41,741 nt of DNA from Burkholderiaceae bacterium (GCA_029866055.1 JARXAG010000046.1:1-41741); one strand, 5' to 3'; shown: positions 1 to 7,408, counted from the stretch's first letter. The notes: generated by a model not told the origin, from the sequence alone. Numbers and translations: made by a program.

Positions 1-1109
1 CCTGCGGTGGCCGCCCGCGCAGGAAAATATCCTGCGATCGCGCCAACAGCTAAGGACAGCAACCAAAATCCTAGCAACACCCAAATATCAATATCCAGAG
101 GCGGTACGGTCGTTGAAAAATAGCCTGCACCAAGATCGCCGCCCATCACACGCAGCAAGACCCAGGCAACGCCCAAGCCCAAACCAATTCCCAGCAAGCC
201 ACCGAGCGCGGCCACCAACAAGGCCTGCGTCAAGACTAAACCAAACAACCACGTGCGAGCGGCACCCAGTACGCTTAAGAGCGCGAGTTCAGACTGCTGG
301 CGCAACACAGAAAAACTAATCGTCGTAAACACCAGAAACGCACCAGTAAATAACGCGACCAAGGCGAGTACACTCAAATTCACACGGTAGGCGCGCGATA
401 AATTAGACATCCTGCGATCACGGTCCTCAGCAGTCACCAGAGTGAGTCCCAAGTTTAAATTTTTAAGCGCCACGGCCAAGTCTTTCGCGCTGCCACCATC
501 AACCAGTTGAATATCCAACCGACTGAGCATGCCAAGCCCGCCGAGGCGCCACTGCGCGACACCCAAATCCATCACCGCCAAACTCTGCCCTGCGACACCT
601 GGTACAAGACCCGCGACCTTAAACGTTTGCGTTTTACCGCCAAACGAAAGGATAAGGTCGTCGCTCACAGCGACCGCCAACTCCTTTAGCGCCGTTGCTG
701 ACAGAAAGATCGCATTCTCATCAAACACCTGCATACGCCGATCGTCAGAAACTGACGGAAGCAAAGCAGAGGTCACGCGGCCCGCTTGAAAAATATCGAG
801 GCCAAGCACCCGCAGGGGTTGCGTTGCGCGCTCAAGTACGGGGCTAACTGCACGTATGCCTAACTCTTTTTGACGAGACACCACTGCGTCTAGCAACTCG
901 TCTGAGAAGTCGCCTGAGGTTGCGACGAGTTGTGCCGAGGCCTGACCATTCACCGTATCCAGTGCACGGCTAAATTCACTTAAGGCAGAACGATTGACGG
1001 TATGAATGGCTACGGCTAAGCCAATACCCAGCCCGACGGTGAGCCCAGCGATCAGCCAACGGCCAGGTTGCGCCCGAAAGGCAGAGGTCAAGAGCCAAAA
1101 GAACAGCAT
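1..1109 (-). CDS. FtsX-type ABC transporter permease, N-terminal part (runs off left edge)
   Basis: The reading frame is open from an ATG at 1109 to base 1, about 369 codons, and continues beyond the window. It is the membrane subunit of a LolE/MacB/YbbP-like ABC transporter, a group that acts on lipoproteins, peptides or envelope substrates rather than importing solutes. One membrane helix lies at about residues 15-36. A large extracytoplasmic region (about 40-240) resembles the MacB-type periplasmic core. FtsX-type helices follow at about 245-268, 290-320 and 342-362. The start ATG overlaps the stop of the upstream ATPase gene (ATGA), so the two are translationally coupled and probably form one transporter. 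The full protein is probably about 800 aa. The substrate cannot be told from sequence. Confidence 0.85.
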   Translation of the reverse strand, partial: MLFFWLLTSAFRAQPGRWLIAGLTVGLGIGLAVAIHTVNRSALSEFSRALDTVNGQASAQLVATSGDFSDELLDAVVSRQKELGIRAVSPVLERATQPLRVLGLDIFQAGRVTSALLPSVSDDRRMQVFDENAIFLSATALKELAVAVSDDLILSFGGKTQTFKVAGLVPGVAGQSLAVMDLGVAQWRLGGLGMLSRLDIQLVDGGSAKDLAVALKNLNLGLTLVTAEDRDRRMSNLSRAYRVNLSVLALVALFTGAFLVFTTISFSVLRQQSELALLSVLGAARTWLFGLVLTQALLVAALGGLLGIGLGLGVAWVLLRVMGGDLGAGYFSTTVPPLDIDIWVLLGFWLLSLAVGAIAGYFPARAATA

Positions 1110-1771
1110 CAGCCGGTTAAAACAAAAGTTCGATCGAGCCTGGCTGCAGATTCAGCTGAATGCGTCACCATCAGTAACGCCGCACCTTGCTCGCGACAGG
1201 TACTACAAAGAAGACTCAGGGCTTTGTGTGCCGTTTCAGGATCAAGATTGCCGGTGGGTTCATCGGCCAAGACAACTTCAGGGCGATGTACCAGCGCTCG
1301 CGCCAACGCTACGCGTTGCTGTTCGCCGCCGGATAAAACCGAGGGAAAAGATTGCGCAACACCCGTGAGCTCGAGTGCTTCGAGTAAACGCTCAGCACGT
1401 TCTTTCGCCTGCGCGAAGGCTAAGCCCGCCAACAAACAGGGCACCATCACATTTTGTAAAGCATTGAGGTGCGGCATTAAATGAAATGCCTGAAACACAA
1501 AACCAAAGGTCACGCGACGCAAAGCTAGCTGTTCACTCTTGGTCATATCAGCCAGACTCTGACCTTTTAAAAGCACACGCCCCTCGTCGGGAAGATCAAG
1601 CCCAGCCATCAGGTTAAGAAGCGTCGATTTGCCCACCCCTGAAGCACCTCGAAGTGCAAGTTGTTCACCTGGCACCACAGAAACATTCAGGTTTCGAAAC
1701 AGCCAACGTTCAGGCGAAACCCTTTTTGACAGACCTTCGGCTTGAAGTAAAACGGGGGTGTTGAGAGGCAT
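1109..1771 (-). CDS. ABC transporter ATP-binding protein, LolD/YbbA-like
   Basis: This 220-aa cytoplasmic ATPase belongs to the LolD/MacB/YbbA family and should power the FtsX-type permease encoded just downstream. Walker A (GASGVGKST) is at residues 42-50, the ABC signature (LSGGE) at 146-150, Walker B (VVLADE) at 166-171 and the H-loop His at 204. The length is normal for the family. ATG 1771 is the only start that keeps the N-terminal strand. A candidate promoter lies about 25 bp upstream. A degraded copy of the first 23 codons of a paralogous gene is found at 6041-6109. Whether this is a true LolD or a YbbA-type ATPase is not decidable here. Confidence 0.9.
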   Translation of the reverse strand: MPLNTPVLLQAEGLSKRVSPERWLFRNLNVSVVPGEQLALRGASGVGKSTLLNLMAGLDLPDEGRVLLKGQSLADMTKSEQLALRRVTFGFVFQAFHLMPHLNALQNVMVPCLLAGLAFAQAKERAERLLEALELTGVAQSFPSVLSGGEQQRVALARALVHRPEVVLADEPTGNLDPETAHKALSLLCSTCREQGAALLMVTHSAESAARLDRTFVLTG

Positions 1772-1795
1772 CTTTTCATCTTACCAACGCGGATA

Positions 1796-1825
1796 TTTGT
1801 ACTTTTGACCGCTATTTACTGTCAA
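1796..1825 (-). promoter_or_regulatory. Candidate sigma70 promoter of the ABC transporter pair
   Basis: On the minus strand a perfect -35 hexamer TTGACA (1825-1820) is followed after 18 bp by TACAAA (1801-1796), 4 of 6 matches to the -10 consensus. It sits 25 bp upstream of the ATPase start codon. Prediction from sequence only. Confidence 0.45.
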
Positions 1826-1870
1826 GTTTCACTGCGAACTCAGTGGTTTCAATATTAGCTCAAGATAACT

Positions 1871-2533
1871 TCAGACAAGTGACCACACCCACCAACTTGC
1901 GCAACCAAGTACGAGCAAAACTGCCCACACACGCTGCTCGGCACGCACAAGGTCTGGCCCAGGGCCTGGAATCTGGCCAGTGAGCATGGGCAAGGCCATA
2001 TTGCGCCGTCGAACAATGCTAATCAATACGATCAGTCCTAAGTGAATCAAAACGCTCCAGAGATACAGTTCACCAAAAAACTCATGAGTACTTTCTATGA
2101 ATTTGCCGCCAAGATCGTTATTCAACAAATAACCCGACCCCACCAAGGGCACCACCAGTATCAGCAGGCTCAGCACGGCAAGCGCCATCAACAAATTCTG
2201 TCCTTGCTTCCAGCCAATTGCTTGAAGGCTAGACGCATTGCGCGTGGCAACCACCCAGGCGCGTAAGCCCGATAACTTTCCAAACAGTAATTTGAAACGC
2301 GCATGCTTTGGCCCAACCAGCCCCCAGACAATGCGAAACGCTAACAGGCCAAGCATCGTGTAGCCGAGGCTCACGTGCACACCACGCAACCGTTCAAAGT
2401 CTGCAGTCAGATAGGCGCCTAAAAAAGAGAAGGCAAACAGCCAGTGAAAGCTGCGTGTCGCCAAGTCGTTGACGCGCCTTGTGGCAACGGTTGCAGTCGT
2501 CTTTAGGGTTGTCGGATTAAGCATTGTGTTCAT
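1871..2533 (-). CDS. Cytochrome b561-family membrane cytochrome b
   Basis: This 220-aa polytopic membrane protein is of the bacterial b561 / Ni-Fe hydrogenase cytochrome b type. Helices can be seen at about residues 28-45, 52-72, 113-137, 155-174 and 203-219. His30, His53, His150 and His164 are placed in or next to helices as expected for two b hemes. Its probable role is to pass quinol electrons to the periplasmic cytochromes encoded directly upstream. The start ATG overlaps the stop of the diheme cytochrome gene (ATGA). The order SHP, diheme cytochrome c, cytochrome b is a known conserved cluster in proteobacteria, which supports the electron route quinol to b561 to DHC to SHP. Confidence 0.88.
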   Translation of the reverse strand: MNTMLNPTTLKTTATVATRRVNDLATRSFHWLFAFSFLGAYLTADFERLRGVHVSLGYTMLGLLAFRIVWGLVGPKHARFKLLFGKLSGLRAWVVATRNASSLQAIGWKQGQNLLMALAVLSLLILVVPLVGSGYLLNNDLGGKFIESTHEFFGELYLWSVLIHLGLIVLISIVRRRNMALPMLTGQIPGPGPDLVRAEQRVWAVLLVLGCASWWVWSLV

Positions 2534-3063
2534 TTCGGTATCCTCACAAAATCATCGTTGTAGTTGCCCTGCTCTGCTGTGGTGTGGCAGGCCGCACAAT
2601 TTGCCGCACTCTTGATGCTCGAGCGTAGCCAAACCTCAGCCTCGATCTTGCGGTGTTCGCGCACAAACCAGGCCGCCTTAGTAATACGATCGTCTTGCGG
2701 CTCTTCGCGCACTTTTTTATAGGTGCCAGCCAAAGGTTCTAACCATTTAGAAATCTCTAAGACCTCAGCAGGCTCGAGCGAGGCGTCTACGCCGTAATGC
2801 TTGTCTAAACTTCCAAGCAAACGTCGCCAAGAGGCTAAAGGCAGCAAGGCTGGCGGGTACGCCAAATGACAAGAGGCACATTCGCTGCGATATTTTTCAG
2901 ACATCACGAGTGGTTGAAAATCTTTCGACCCACCCGCTACGGCTGTGCCTGCGCCAATACCCAAGGCCGCGAGCAAACACAGAATAAACGTGTTGAGTTG
3001 GCTTCGGGTACTTGGTGTGCTTACGCTACTTCGTGTGCTTGGCGTGCTTGGTGCGCGCTTCAT
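2530..3063 (-). CDS. Diheme cytochrome c (DHC)
   Basis: This 177-aa exported protein carries two c-type heme sites: CASCH at residues 62-66 and CAACH at 156-160. A positively charged, Ser/Thr/Pro-rich N-terminus contains a near-duplication of STPSTRS, followed by a hydrophobic export segment at about 24-44. The two widely spaced heme motifs and the genes on either side match DHC, known as the electron partner of SHP. The start ATG at 3063 overlaps the SHP stop codon and the stop overlaps the b561 start, so the three genes form one tightly coupled operon. The short repeat in the leader is unusual but does not disturb the frame. Confidence 0.9.
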   Translation of the reverse strand: MKRAPSTPSTRSSVSTPSTRSQLNTFILCLLAALGIGAGTAVAGGSKDFQPLVMSEKYRSECASCHLAYPPALLPLASWRRLLGSLDKHYGVDASLEPAEVLEISKWLEPLAGTYKKVREEPQDDRITKAAWFVREHRKIEAEVWLRSSIKSAANCAACHTTAEQGNYNDDFVRIPK

Positions 3064-3464
3064 GGCTTGAGCGCCAACAAAAATGCTATGACATCAGACT
3101 TTTCATCCGCAGTACATTCGCGCGACAACACATCTTTACAGTTGCGTCGAAACCACTTATCAACGCGAGCGGCATCAGTGAACGCGTCGGGGTTCGCAGC
3201 CGGTGCCAGTGGATCAATCGCTTTGCCCGTGCTCGCATGTTTAGACACCTTAGTGGGCGACTCACCATGACAGGAGGCACAAGTCCACTTAGACCCGTGC
3301 GTCGAGGTAAAGAAGATGCGGCCATTCTCTGCGCTAGCTGGCCGACCAGCGGCGGCTTCGAACCGTTGCAATTGTGCCGCTGGTGTTGTGTCGCCTGCGT
3401 GCGCAGTGGCTGCGACACCAAGCAACACGGCTAGAAAAAGCTGCTGCAAGTTCTGCTTAAACAT
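3060..3464 (-). CDS. SHP-type oxygen-binding monoheme cytochrome c (DUF1924)
   Basis: The likely product is 134 aa. An ATG at 3479 is possible, but the ATG at 3464 has an AGAGGT ribosome site at good distance and gives a clean signal peptide ending in AHA (about residue 23). One heme c site, CASCH, lies at residues 62-66. Asn108 in the motif RRNC is the likely equivalent of the swinging asparagine ligand of Rhodobacter sphaeroides SHP, which leaves on O2 or NO binding. Cys109 and Cys117 could form a disulfide close to it. These two assignments are inferred by motif position, not alignment. The gene is first in the operon with DHC and b561, its presumed electron donors. The physiological function of SHP is still unsettled. 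Confidence 0.88.
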   Translation of the reverse strand: MFKQNLQQLFLAVLLGVAATAHAGDTTPAAQLQRFEAAAGRPASAENGRIFFTSTHGSKWTCASCHGESPTKVSKHASTGKAIDPLAPAANPDAFTDAARVDKWFRRNCKDVLSRECTADEKSDVIAFLLALKP

Positions 3465-3523
3465 ATATTGACCTCTCATGACGTAGCGAATGTAGTCATG
3501 ATGCAGCAGCGACCTTGTACGTT

Positions 3524-3544
3524 ATCTGAATCAGTCGTTCAGAT
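3524..3544. promoter_or_regulatory. Inverted repeat in the shp/pepSY divergent promoter region
   Basis: Perfect 7-bp arms ATCTGAA and TTCAGAT are separated by 7 bp. The site lies 60 bp upstream of the SHP start and 56 bp upstream of the PepSY start, so a bound regulator could control both operons. It overlaps the direct repeat annotated next. Confidence 0.45.
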
Positions 3545-3575
3545 TCGGTTCATGTATTGGGGTGCAAAATATAAG
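3536..3575 (+). promoter_or_regulatory. PhoP-box-like direct repeat with -10 element for pepSY-regulator-kinase
   Basis: CGTTCA (3536-3541) and GGTTCA (3547-3552) are spaced by 5 bp, an 11-bp period like the PhoP box pattern (T/G)GTTTA-N5-(T/G)GTTTA. The second half-site sits where a -35 would be, and TATAAG (3570-3575) follows after 17 bp. That is the geometry of an OmpR-class activated promoter. The adjacent genes encode an OmpR-type regulator and a PhoQ-like kinase, so autoregulation is plausible but untested. Confidence 0.5.
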
Positions 3576-3599
3576 TGTTGCTGACACCGGAAGAACAAG

Positions 3600-3929
3600 A
3601 TGAAGCTCAACTCGCAGAAAACTATCCCTACCGTCACCGCTGTGTTGATGGTCATACTGACCTGTTCGCTTCCGGCGACAAGTGCCTTGGCTACCTCAAC
3701 CGATCAAGAGCGAGCCACCCAAGCCGTTCAAGCTGGTGAAATTCTCAGTTTGAGGGTCATTCTCGAACGCCTCGAAAAAACTCAGCCCGGCCAGGTGCTT
3801 GACGTTGAATTTGAGCAAAAAAAGGGTGTTTGGATCTATGAGCTTAAAATCCTCAAAACTGGTGGCCGTTTGCAAAAACTAAAGATCGATGCAAAGACGG
3901 GTGAAATCATCTCAAACAAAGAGCGCTAA
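3600..3929 (+). CDS. PepSY-domain exported protein
   Basis: This 109-aa protein has an N-terminal hydrophobic segment (about residues 10-32) that reads as a signal peptide or anchor. A single PepSY domain follows at about 45-105 with the typical GQVLDVE, YELKIL and DAKTG elements. Small PepSY proteins are often encoded with two-component systems and are thought to modulate the sensor in the periplasm. Here it is first in an operon with a response regulator and a kinase. The start has a GGAAG site 7 bp upstream. A 50-bp relic of a diverged paralogue lies at 7359-7408, with codons matching residues 54-70 of this protein. Confidence 0.87.
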   Translation: MKLNSQKTIPTVTAVLMVILTCSLPATSALATSTDQERATQAVQAGEILSLRVILERLEKTQPGQVLDVEFEQKKGVWIYELKILKTGGRLQKLKIDAKTGEIISNKER

Positions 3930-3972
3930 ACGATGCCACTATTTACGGAGCGCTAAACAATGCGGCTATTGG
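3921..3972 (+). repeat. 27-bp tandem duplication across the pepSY stop and regulator start
   Basis: Bases 3921-3945 recur at 3948-3972 with about 3 differences. Each copy reads GAGCGCTAAAC followed by ATG. The first copy holds the PepSY stop and a 7-codon mini-ORF (3933-3956, ATG to TAA). The second copy supplies the true regulator start at 3960, preceded by GGAG. Confidence 0.75.
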
Positions 3973-4625
3973 TCGTCGAGGATGATGCCACCCTACAGCG
4001 CCAGCTTTCAGACGCGTTGACGGCCAATGGCTATGCCGTGGATGTGGCCTCAGATGGGCGCGAAGCGCTTTATCTTGGCCAAGAGCAGTCCTACGACGCC
4101 GTGATTTTGGACGTGGGCTTACCGCTCATGGATGGCATCTCGGTCTTGCGAAAGTGGCGTGCCGAGCAACGCACTATGCCGGTGCTGATTCTCACAGCAC
4201 GCGACGATTGGCATGACAAGGTTGCCGGCATTGACGCCGGCGCCGACGACTACGTCACCAAGCCTTTTCATATGCAAGAAATACTAGCTCGCATTCGTGC
4301 ACTCATCCGACGCGCCAGCGGCGGCGCCGACTCCATCCTGCGTTGCGGTCAGCTTGAACTCGATACGCGCACGAGTCGCGCCTCGTGCGAAAACGAGCTC
4401 ATCTCGCTCACGAGTCATGAGTTCAAAATTTTGTCGTATCTCATGCATCATCTTGACGAAGTGGTCTCACGTAGCGAACTCACTGAACACATTTACGCGC
4501 AAGACTTTGATCGTGACTCGAATACCATTGAAGTCATGATTGGACGCTTGCGAAAAAAGATACCTGACGGCATGATACAAACAGTGCGAGGCATGGGTTA
4601 CCGACTTGCCAAGGCTGACTGTTAG
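3960..4625 (+). CDS. OmpR/PhoB-family response regulator
   Basis: This 221-aa cytoplasmic regulator has a receiver domain (about residues 1-115) with acidic residues at 8-9, phospho-acceptor Asp51, Thr79 and Lys101. The C-terminal winged-helix DNA-binding domain (about 125-218) has the recognition region near NTIEVMIGRLRKK. The sequence is PhoP/QseB-like. The start at 3960 is set by GGAG nine bases upstream. Only 2 nt separate it from the kinase gene, its clear partner. Probable targets include its own promoter and perhaps the divergent SHP operon, because a PhoP-like box lies in the shared region. Confidence 0.92.
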   Translation: MRLLVVEDDATLQRQLSDALTANGYAVDVASDGREALYLGQEQSYDAVILDVGLPLMDGISVLRKWRAEQRTMPVLILTARDDWHDKVAGIDAGADDYVTKPFHMQEILARIRALIRRASGGADSILRCGQLELDTRTSRASCENELISLTSHEFKILSYLMHHLDEVVSRSELTEHIYAQDFDRDSNTIEVMIGRLRKKIPDGMIQTVRGMGYRLAKADC

Positions 4626-4627
4626 CC

Positions 4628-6022
4628 ATGCTGAACAACAGCGTTCGTAGCTGGCGTGGATCACTTAGGTTACGTCTGTTCGGCGGTACCGCTCTCTGGA
4701 TTGCACTCGCGCTAGGCTTGACAACCCTTGCTTTGGACGGGCTCTTTAAAGATCAGGCCACACGTCAGTTCGAGCAACAACTGCAATCCTATCTGTATCA
4801 GATCGTGGTGGCGTTTGACGTTGATGCGCAAGGCAACCCGCTTATGCAGACCGCTGGCGCAGATCCCCGCTTTAACCGACCCGAGTCTGGACTGTATTGG
4901 CAGATCAACGACCATAGCGGTACTGTCTTGTTAAAGTCACGCTCACTTTGGGACACCAAACTGAACGTTGCAAATGATGCGCTTAAAAGCGGCGACATCC
5001 ATTTTCACAATCTCACTGGGCCGGCTTCACAAGCGCTGATTGTTGCCGAACAAAACGTCTTGCTAGAGGGACTAGGTAGCAAACAGTTTCGGGTAATAGT
5101 CGGTTCTGACATTCAAGCACTCACGCGCGCGATTCAAACGTGGCAGCGCTCACTCTGGCTATTTGTGGGTATCCTCTTTCTGAGTCTGCTTGTTGCAGCG
5201 AGCGCGCAAGTGGCGTTTGGGCTGCGACCGCTTCGGCAACTACAACGCTCACTCAAAGCGTTGCGCGAAGGGGATGGCACACGCATCGTCGGTGCGTTTC
5301 CGACTGAACTCAAGCCGCTCATCGAAGACTTCAATGCGGTCATTGATACCAATGAAAAAATCATTGAGCGTGCTCGCAATCAAGCAGGTGACCTTGCCCA
5401 CTCGATTAAGACACCCATCTCTGCCATGAGTAACGCCTTGCGGCTCGAACAGTCTCGCAACCACCACGATCCAGCACTGGTGGCTTCACTTCAAGAGCAG
5501 TTGCAACAACTGCAGCAACAGGTGCAGTGGCGACTCAAGCGCGCTCGCATTGCAGCCAGTGCCGGGGTGCCTCATGCGCGCACGCCAGTCAAAACCACCG
5601 TCGAACAATTGACGCGTGTGATGAAAAAAGTGCATGCCGAAAAAACAATTCAGGTCACAGTCTCTGACATACCCGCTGATCTTTACTTTGCGGGCGAGTT
5701 ACAAGATCTGCAAGAAATTTTAGGTAATCTTTTGGATAATGCCTACAAATGGGCAGCGCGCACGATCGCGGTTAACAGCGCTTATGCGGATGGTAAGTTA
5801 CGCCTCACCATTCAAGATGATGGGCCGGGCTGCCTGAACCTGACAGAATCAACGCAACCACCACCCCGTGGCCAGCGCGCCGACGAGTCAATTCCAGGGA
5901 GCGGACTGGGCCTGAGCATCGCGCGTGACTTGGTGGGTCTGTATGGCGGCGAGCTTTTGTTTCAAGCGGGTAACCCTAACGGATTACGTATTATCTTGAC
6001 CCTGCCAGGTGACTTGCGTTGA
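4628..6022 (+). CDS. PhoQ-like sensor histidine kinase
   Basis: This 464-aa inner-membrane kinase has transmembrane helices at about residues 17-38 and 174-196 flanking a periplasmic sensor domain of about 135 residues. A HAMP-like segment follows at about 197-250. The H-box is DLAHSIKTP with phospho-acceptor His258, the PhoQ/QseC type. The ATPase domain has an N-box (Asn367, Asn371), a G1 box DDGPG (397-401) and a G2 box GSGLGL (424-429). All catalytic elements are present. The sensed signal is unknown. The gene order PepSY, regulator, kinase and the divergent heme cluster suggest a redox, oxygen/NO or cation signal. Confidence 0.92.
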   Translation: MLNNSVRSWRGSLRLRLFGGTALWIALALGLTTLALDGLFKDQATRQFEQQLQSYLYQIVVAFDVDAQGNPLMQTAGADPRFNRPESGLYWQINDHSGTVLLKSRSLWDTKLNVANDALKSGDIHFHNLTGPASQALIVAEQNVLLEGLGSKQFRVIVGSDIQALTRAIQTWQRSLWLFVGILFLSLLVAASAQVAFGLRPLRQLQRSLKALREGDGTRIVGAFPTELKPLIEDFNAVIDTNEKIIERARNQAGDLAHSIKTPISAMSNALRLEQSRNHHDPALVASLQEQLQQLQQQVQWRLKRARIAASAGVPHARTPVKTTVEQLTRVMKKVHAEKTIQVTVSDIPADLYFAGELQDLQEILGNLLDNAYKWAARTIAVNSAYADGKLRLTIQDDGPGCLNLTESTQPPPRGQRADESIPGSGLGLSIARDLVGLYGGELLFQAGNPNGLRIILTLPGDLR

Positions 6023-6040
6023 GTCGTGCGTCAGACTCGG

Positions 6041-6109
6041 CCAACGTTCAGACGAAATGCGCTTTGAGAGGCCTTCGGCTTGACGTCAAACAGGCTGGTT
6101 AAGCGGCAT
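6041..6109 (-). pseudogene. Relic of a paralogous lolD-like gene (first 23 codons)
   Basis: Read on the minus strand from ATG 6109, the sequence encodes M-P-L-N-Q-P-V-stop, then R-Q-A-E-G-L-S-K-R-I-S-S-E-R-W. It matches the N-terminus of the ABC ATPase at 1771 at 18 of 23 positions, and many of the base differences are synonymous. A TGA replaces codon 8, and homology stops after Trp23. No rest of the gene is present. It is a dead fragment left beside the ATPase cassette. Confidence 0.85.
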
Positions 6110-6126
6110 TGATGTGTATTTCGATC

Positions 6127-6177
6127 GTTTAAACCATACTAATTCAGAGTTGAACTCTGGATTAGTATGGTTTAAAC
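6127..6177. repeat. 51-bp near-perfect palindrome upstream of the DUF4143 ATPase gene
   Basis: Two 25-bp arms (6127-6151 and 6153-6177) meet around a single G at 6152, with one mismatch. Each outer end is itself the 8-bp palindrome GTTTAAAC. The right end is 7 bp before the ATPase start codon, which has no ribosome site. The structure could be an operator for a dimeric protein, an mRNA hairpin gating translation, or the boundary of the inserted cassette. Confidence 0.85.
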
Positions 6178-6184
6178 TCAACAA

Positions 6185-7375
6185 ATGATACCGCGACACC
6201 TCCAACCCGAGCTGCAAACACAGCTAAGTGAGTACCCGATCGTTACCATTCTTGGTCCGCGCCAATCCGGCAAAACCACCTTGGTCAAAGCGGTGCTGCC
6301 TGATTACCAGTACGTGAACCTAGAGAATCCTGAAACTCGTCAATTTGCTACCGATGACCCTAAAGCGTTTCTCAAACAGTACTCTGAACGCACCATCTTC
6401 GATGAAATACAGCGCGCGCCTCATCTACTAAGCTATTTGCAAGACATCGTCGATCAAAACAAGGTGAATGGGCAATTTGTGCTGACGGGCTCGCATCAAT
6501 TACTGCTGCGCGAGGCTGTCACGCAATCGCTCGCGGGCCGCACCGGGATGTTGCACCTGCTACCTCTTTCGATCGCAGAATTACACCAAGCCAAGATTGA
6601 TTTTGACGCGCCAAGTGAATACATCTTTCAAGGTTTTTTACCCCGCATCTACGATCAGCAGCAACGGCCACACACAGCGTACGCAAACTACTTTCAAACC
6701 TATGTTGAGCGGGATGTCAGGCTACTGATCAAACTCAAAGACGTGGTTCTTTTTGAAAAGTTTATGAAACTTCTGGCGGGCCGTGTTGGCCAAATCATCA
6801 ACTATCAGTCGCTGTCGAGCGATGTCGGTGTGGATGGCATGACCATCAAGGCCTGGCTGTCGATTCTAGAGGCTTCATTCGTCATTTTTCGTCTACCGCC
6901 CTACTTCGAAAATTTTGGCAAACGCGTGATCAAAACACCGAAGATTTATTTTACCGACACGGGATTGCTCTGCTATCTACTGGGGATTGAGCGCGTCGAC
7001 CAAGTTGGGCGCGATCCACTAATCGGTAACATGTTTGAAAATCTCGTTGTACTTGAGGCGCTCAAGGCACGCTACAACCAAGGTCTCACGCCTAATCTCT
7101 ATTTTTATAGAGACAATCAAGGCCATGAAATCGATCTGTTACACAAGCAGGGCAGCGAACTTTTAGGGATCGAGATCAAATCCGCTAGCACCTGGAATGC
7201 AAGTTTTAAAAAAGCATTGCAACACTTTGACCAAAAACTAAAACCGCTGGCAAAGCGTGCAGTCGTTTACAGCGGCCAGGCAATTGAATTTACAGATGGC
7301 GTGCAAGCCATATCTTATAAAGATGTGGGGCAGTTATTGGCACCAATCTTTGAAAGCAATTCTCGAACGCCTTGA
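6185..7375 (+). CDS. AAA_14/DUF4143 family ATPase
   Basis: This 396-aa protein is an AAA-type ATPase with a C-terminal DUF4143 region. Walker A is GPRQSGKT (24-31), Walker B is TIFDEIQ (70-76), and a sensor-like TGS is at 101-103. In the C-terminal domain Glu315-x-Asp317 and Glu330-x-Lys332 form a PD-(D/E)XK-like pattern, common in this family. Function is poorly understood; members are often mobile or multi-copy in genomes and may act in defence or toxin-antitoxin-like roles (speculative). The last residues and stop codon are read from a duplicated pepSY fragment (7359 on), so the native C-terminus may have been replaced. The gene interrupts an otherwise duplicated locus. Confidence 0.88.
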   Translation: MIPRHLQPELQTQLSEYPIVTILGPRQSGKTTLVKAVLPDYQYVNLENPETRQFATDDPKAFLKQYSERTIFDEIQRAPHLLSYLQDIVDQNKVNGQFVLTGSHQLLLREAVTQSLAGRTGMLHLLPLSIAELHQAKIDFDAPSEYIFQGFLPRIYDQQQRPHTAYANYFQTYVERDVRLLIKLKDVVLFEKFMKLLAGRVGQIINYQSLSSDVGVDGMTIKAWLSILEASFVIFRLPPYFENFGKRVIKTPKIYFTDTGLLCYLLGIERVDQVGRDPLIGNMFENLVVLEALKARYNQGLTPNLYFYRDNQGHEIDLLHKQGSELLGIEIKSASTWNASFKKALQHFDQKLKPLAKRAVVYSGQAIEFTDGVQAISYKDVGQLLAPIFESNSRTP

Positions 7376-7408
7376 ACAAACTCAGCCCGGTCAGGTGCTA
7401 GACGTTGA
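7359..7408 (+). pseudogene. Relic of a paralogous pepSY gene
   Basis: These 50 bp match 3759-3808 of the intact pepSY gene with 4 differences (92 percent), and three of the four are silent in the PepSY frame. The fragment therefore diverged while it was still coding, and was later cut. It corresponds to PepSY residues about 54-70. It overlaps the 3' end of the ATPase gene, whose stop codon lies in it, and its own frame ends soon after at a TAG. Confidence 0.85.

Noticed and set aside
1006-1484. Plus-strand open frames over the ABC ATPase and permease start
   Set aside because: They lie antisense to genes with Walker and FtsX motifs and their products match no family.
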